Assembly (NCBI GenBank): GCA_030049565.1
Contig: JASIKQ010000038.1
Location: 1-6,691, forward strand
Length of the DNA: 6,691 nucleotides
DNA from: Candidatus Sulfotelmatobacter sp.
GTDB taxonomy: Bacteria; Acidobacteriota; Terriglobia; Terriglobales; Acidobacteriaceae
Reading direction: 5' to 3'
Both the position numbers and the translations under genes were made by a program. Positions 5,422 through 6,691 of this stretch are shown here, one piece after another. The notes beneath the pieces are model-generated. The model was not told where the DNA came from. It saw nothing but the letters and a program-made list of their open reading frames with translations, and made no database searches. Numbering within the stretch: the first letter of the stretch is position 1; each line of letters opens with the position of its first letter.

Positions 5422-5781
5422 ATGAGCAAGCAAGTGCTGTTGAACGTGGGCTTCACGATTCACGGAGGGAAACTGGACGCGTTTCAGGCCATCGCGCAAG
5501 AGATGGTCGAAGCGACCCGGCGGGAACCGGGCGCGCTCGGCTATGAGTGGTATTTAAGTACCGATGGCAAACGCTGCCAACTGATCGAAACCTACGTTGA
5601 TGCCGATGCTTTGCTGGCACATCTCGCCGATCCAGCGATTAAGGAAGGTGTGCCTAAGATATTGAAGACGGCAAGTGTCAACTGCTTTCATGTATACGGA
5701 GAGCCTGGACCCAAGGCGAGGGAAATTCTGGGCGGATTTGGGGCGGAGATATTTAGCTGCTGGCACGGCTTGGGCCGCTGA
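5422..5781 (+). CDS. Antibiotic biosynthesis monooxygenase (ABM) fold protein
   Basis: The 119-residue product has a ferredoxin-like dimeric alpha+beta barrel. The ABM pattern covers residues 4-90: first strand QVLLNVGFTI, helix KLDAFQAIAQEMVEATRREPG, the family turn PGALGYEWYLS (36-46), strand RCQLIETYVDADALLAHL (51-68) and helix PAIKEGVPKILK. Relatives include quinol monooxygenase YgiN, heme-degrading IsdG-type enzymes and polyketide-oxidising enzymes, but many are uncharacterised, so the substrate is open. The tail after residue 92 (GEPGPKAREILGGFGAEIF) is longer than in the smallest members and may cover the barrel or contact a partner. The frame is open further upstream into the esterase gene, but ATG 5422, 16 bases after the esterase stop, is the start that matches the fold. 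No strong Shine-Dalgarno precedes it. Confidence 0.82.
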   Translation: MSKQVLLNVGFTIHGGKLDAFQAIAQEMVEATRREPGALGYEWYLSTDGKRCQLIETYVDADALLAHLADPAIKEGVPKILKTASVNCFHVYGEPGPKAREILGGFGAEIFSCWHGLGR

Positions 5782-5854
5782 TTCGGCAGGTAAATATTTC
5801 TAGCGTTGGGCGACTTGCGTGCGCTGGGGTATGTCGGCGCGGCAGGGGCGGCAT

Positions 5855-5917
5855 AGGGATCCTTCGACGGCTTGCCTGTCTCGCTCCGCGATACAGTCAC
5901 TCCGCTCAGGATGACAA
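5855..5917. repeat. Interspersed intergenic repeat (CHPERS-type)
   Basis: The element runs from AGGGATCCTTCGACGG to CCGCTCAGGATGACAAA. Its ends are imperfectly inverted: ATCCT (5859-5863) against AGGAT (5908-5912), with CGG and CCG inside, around a hairpin core TCGCTCCGCGA (5881-5891). Read on the - strand it gives CHPERSDCIAERDRQAVEGS, a phrase well known from spurious proteins translated from dispersed repeats in Acidobacteriota and other metagenomic genomes. Only one copy is in the window. It sits between the ABM and ATP-grasp genes, ending about 10 bases before the ATP-grasp ribosome binding site, so its RNA hairpin could influence expression of that gene. Confidence 0.6.
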
Positions 5918-5926
5918 ATCTTAAAT

Positions 5927-5930
5927 GGAG
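5927..5930 (+). promoter_or_regulatory. Ribosome binding site of the ATP-grasp gene
   Basis: GGAG lies eight bases upstream of GTG 5939. It supports GTG as the start, because the family N-terminus (KKIGILFGMENTFP) begins at the very next codon. Confidence 0.65.
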
Positions 5931-5938
5931 ATTGTGTC

Positions 5939-6691
5939 GTGAAGAAAATCGGAATTCTATTCGGCATGGAAAACACCTTCCCGCCGGCGTTCGTCGAGAA
6001 GGTCAACTCGATGAAAGTCGACGGCGTTGAGGCGGAGTTCGTCAAGATCGGCGGCATCCGCATGGATGAGCCGCAAAAATACGCCGTCATCATCGACCGC
6101 ATTTCGCAGGATATTGCTTTTTATCGCGCTTATCTGAAGAATGCAGCGCTCCATGGAACAATTGTCGTCAACAATCCCTTCTGGTGGACGGCCGATGACA
6201 AGTTCTTCAACTACGCGCTCGCGCACAAACTCGGCGTGGCCATTCCCCCGACGGTGATTCTGCCGCACAACAAGCACCCAGAAGGCACCACCGACCGTTC
6301 CATGCGAAACCTGATTTATCCGCTTAACTGGCAGGAAATATTTGACTACGTGGGCTTCCCTGCATTCCTCAAGCCCTACTCCGGCGGGGGATGGAAGCAC
6401 GTTTACCACGTCCACTCCCCTGACGAATTTTTTCACCACTACAACCAGACAGGCGACCTCTGCATGACCCTTCAGCGCGCCGTGAAATTCGAAGAGTATT
6501 ACCGCTGCTACGTGGTCGGCCAGGAAAAAGTCCACATCATGAAGTACGATCCCAGGGCGCCGCATCATGAGCGGTACGTGAAGGGCAATCCTCCGCCGTC
6601 CTCTACAAGTCTGAAAGAGCGTATTGAAAAGGACTGCCTCACTTTGTGTCGCGCATTGGGATACGACTTGAACACGGTCGAGTTCGCGGTC
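5939..6691 (+). CDS. ATP-grasp ligase, partial at the window end
   Basis: 251 residues are visible and the frame is still open at the last base. The N-terminal pre-ATP-grasp domain starts MKKIGILFGMENTFPPAFVEKVN and contains a DRISQDIAFYRAYLKNA helix (53-69). It resembles glutathione-synthetase and RimK-like ligases, where this region binds the acceptor carboxylate. The ATP-grasp part shows K88 in ADDKFFNYALA, the nucleotide-binding lysine and glycine loop FPAFLKPYSGGGWK (140-153), then RCYVVGQEKVHIMKYDP (189-205) and a strand TVEFAV at the edge. The metal-binding D/E-x-N motif should lie just beyond the window. Such enzymes join a carboxylate to an amine or thiol through an acyl phosphate; the substrates are unknown. 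The start is GTG, with GGAG eight bases upstream. A 157-base gap with a repeat separates it from the ABM gene, so it may share the operon or have its own promoter. Confidence 0.85.
   Translation, partial: MKKIGILFGMENTFPPAFVEKVNSMKVDGVEAEFVKIGGIRMDEPQKYAVIIDRISQDIAFYRAYLKNAALHGTIVVNNPFWWTADDKFFNYALAHKLGVAIPPTVILPHNKHPEGTTDRSMRNLIYPLNWQEIFDYVGFPAFLKPYSGGGWKHVYHVHSPDEFFHHYNQTGDLCMTLQRAVKFEEYYRCYVVGQEKVHIMKYDPRAPHHERYVKGNPPPSSTSLKERIEKDCLTLCRALGYDLNTVEFAV

Noticed and set aside
5800..6102. A 100-codon - strand frame containing CHPERSDCIAERDRQAVEG
   Set aside because: The phrase is produced by the intergenic repeat and the remainder is antisense to the ATP-grasp gene, so it is a typical spurious protein.
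5957..6568. A 203-codon open frame on the - strand at the right end
   Set aside because: It lies opposite the ATP-grasp gene, whose + strand translation has the K-loop motif, a ribosome binding site and a family N-terminus.

Overview
The window is 6.7 kb of GC-rich bacterial DNA with an AT-rich first 200 bases. Several things point to Acidobacteriota (Terriglobia or Koribacter-like), but this is inference, not a database match. They are the gene repertoire, the mix of ATG, GTG and TTG starts, at least two genes with no visible Shine-Dalgarno, and an intergenic repeat whose antisense reading begins CHPERSD.

Left block, + strand. An AT-rich leader with several small dyads and a good sigma70-type promoter precedes rlpA, which encodes a secreted double-psi beta-barrel protein without a SPOR domain. 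After 19 bases comes pyrF (orotidine 5'-phosphate decarboxylase, the last step of UMP synthesis). After another 21 bases comes a gene for a single-pass membrane protein of unknown function. That gene is read in two frames because one G appears to be missing from a G run. The pyrF N-terminus is also odd: the only in-frame ATG lies inside an inverted repeat, while better-placed ATGs are one base out of frame across an A run.

Middle block. A type II toxin-antitoxin module (Phd/YefM antitoxin and PIN-domain VapC toxin, overlapping by four bases) faces a convergent gene on the - strand for a secreted M20-family amidohydrolase. The amidohydrolase gene has a well-formed promoter whose -10 box lies inside a perfect 7-7-7 dyad a few bases from the start codon. 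This suggests a repressed, nearly leaderless transcript.

Right block, + strand. A cytosolic alpha/beta-hydrolase (putative esterase) is followed after 16 bases by a small antibiotic-biosynthesis-monooxygenase-fold (ABM) protein. A 157-base gap carrying the interspersed repeat separates these from a GTG-started ATP-grasp ligase that runs off the window. The esterase, ABM and ATP-grasp genes look like part of an uncharacterised ligase/hydrolase pathway. This cluster and the dyad-controlled amidohydrolase are the most interesting parts of the window. No rRNA, tRNA, CRISPR array or insertion sequence was seen.
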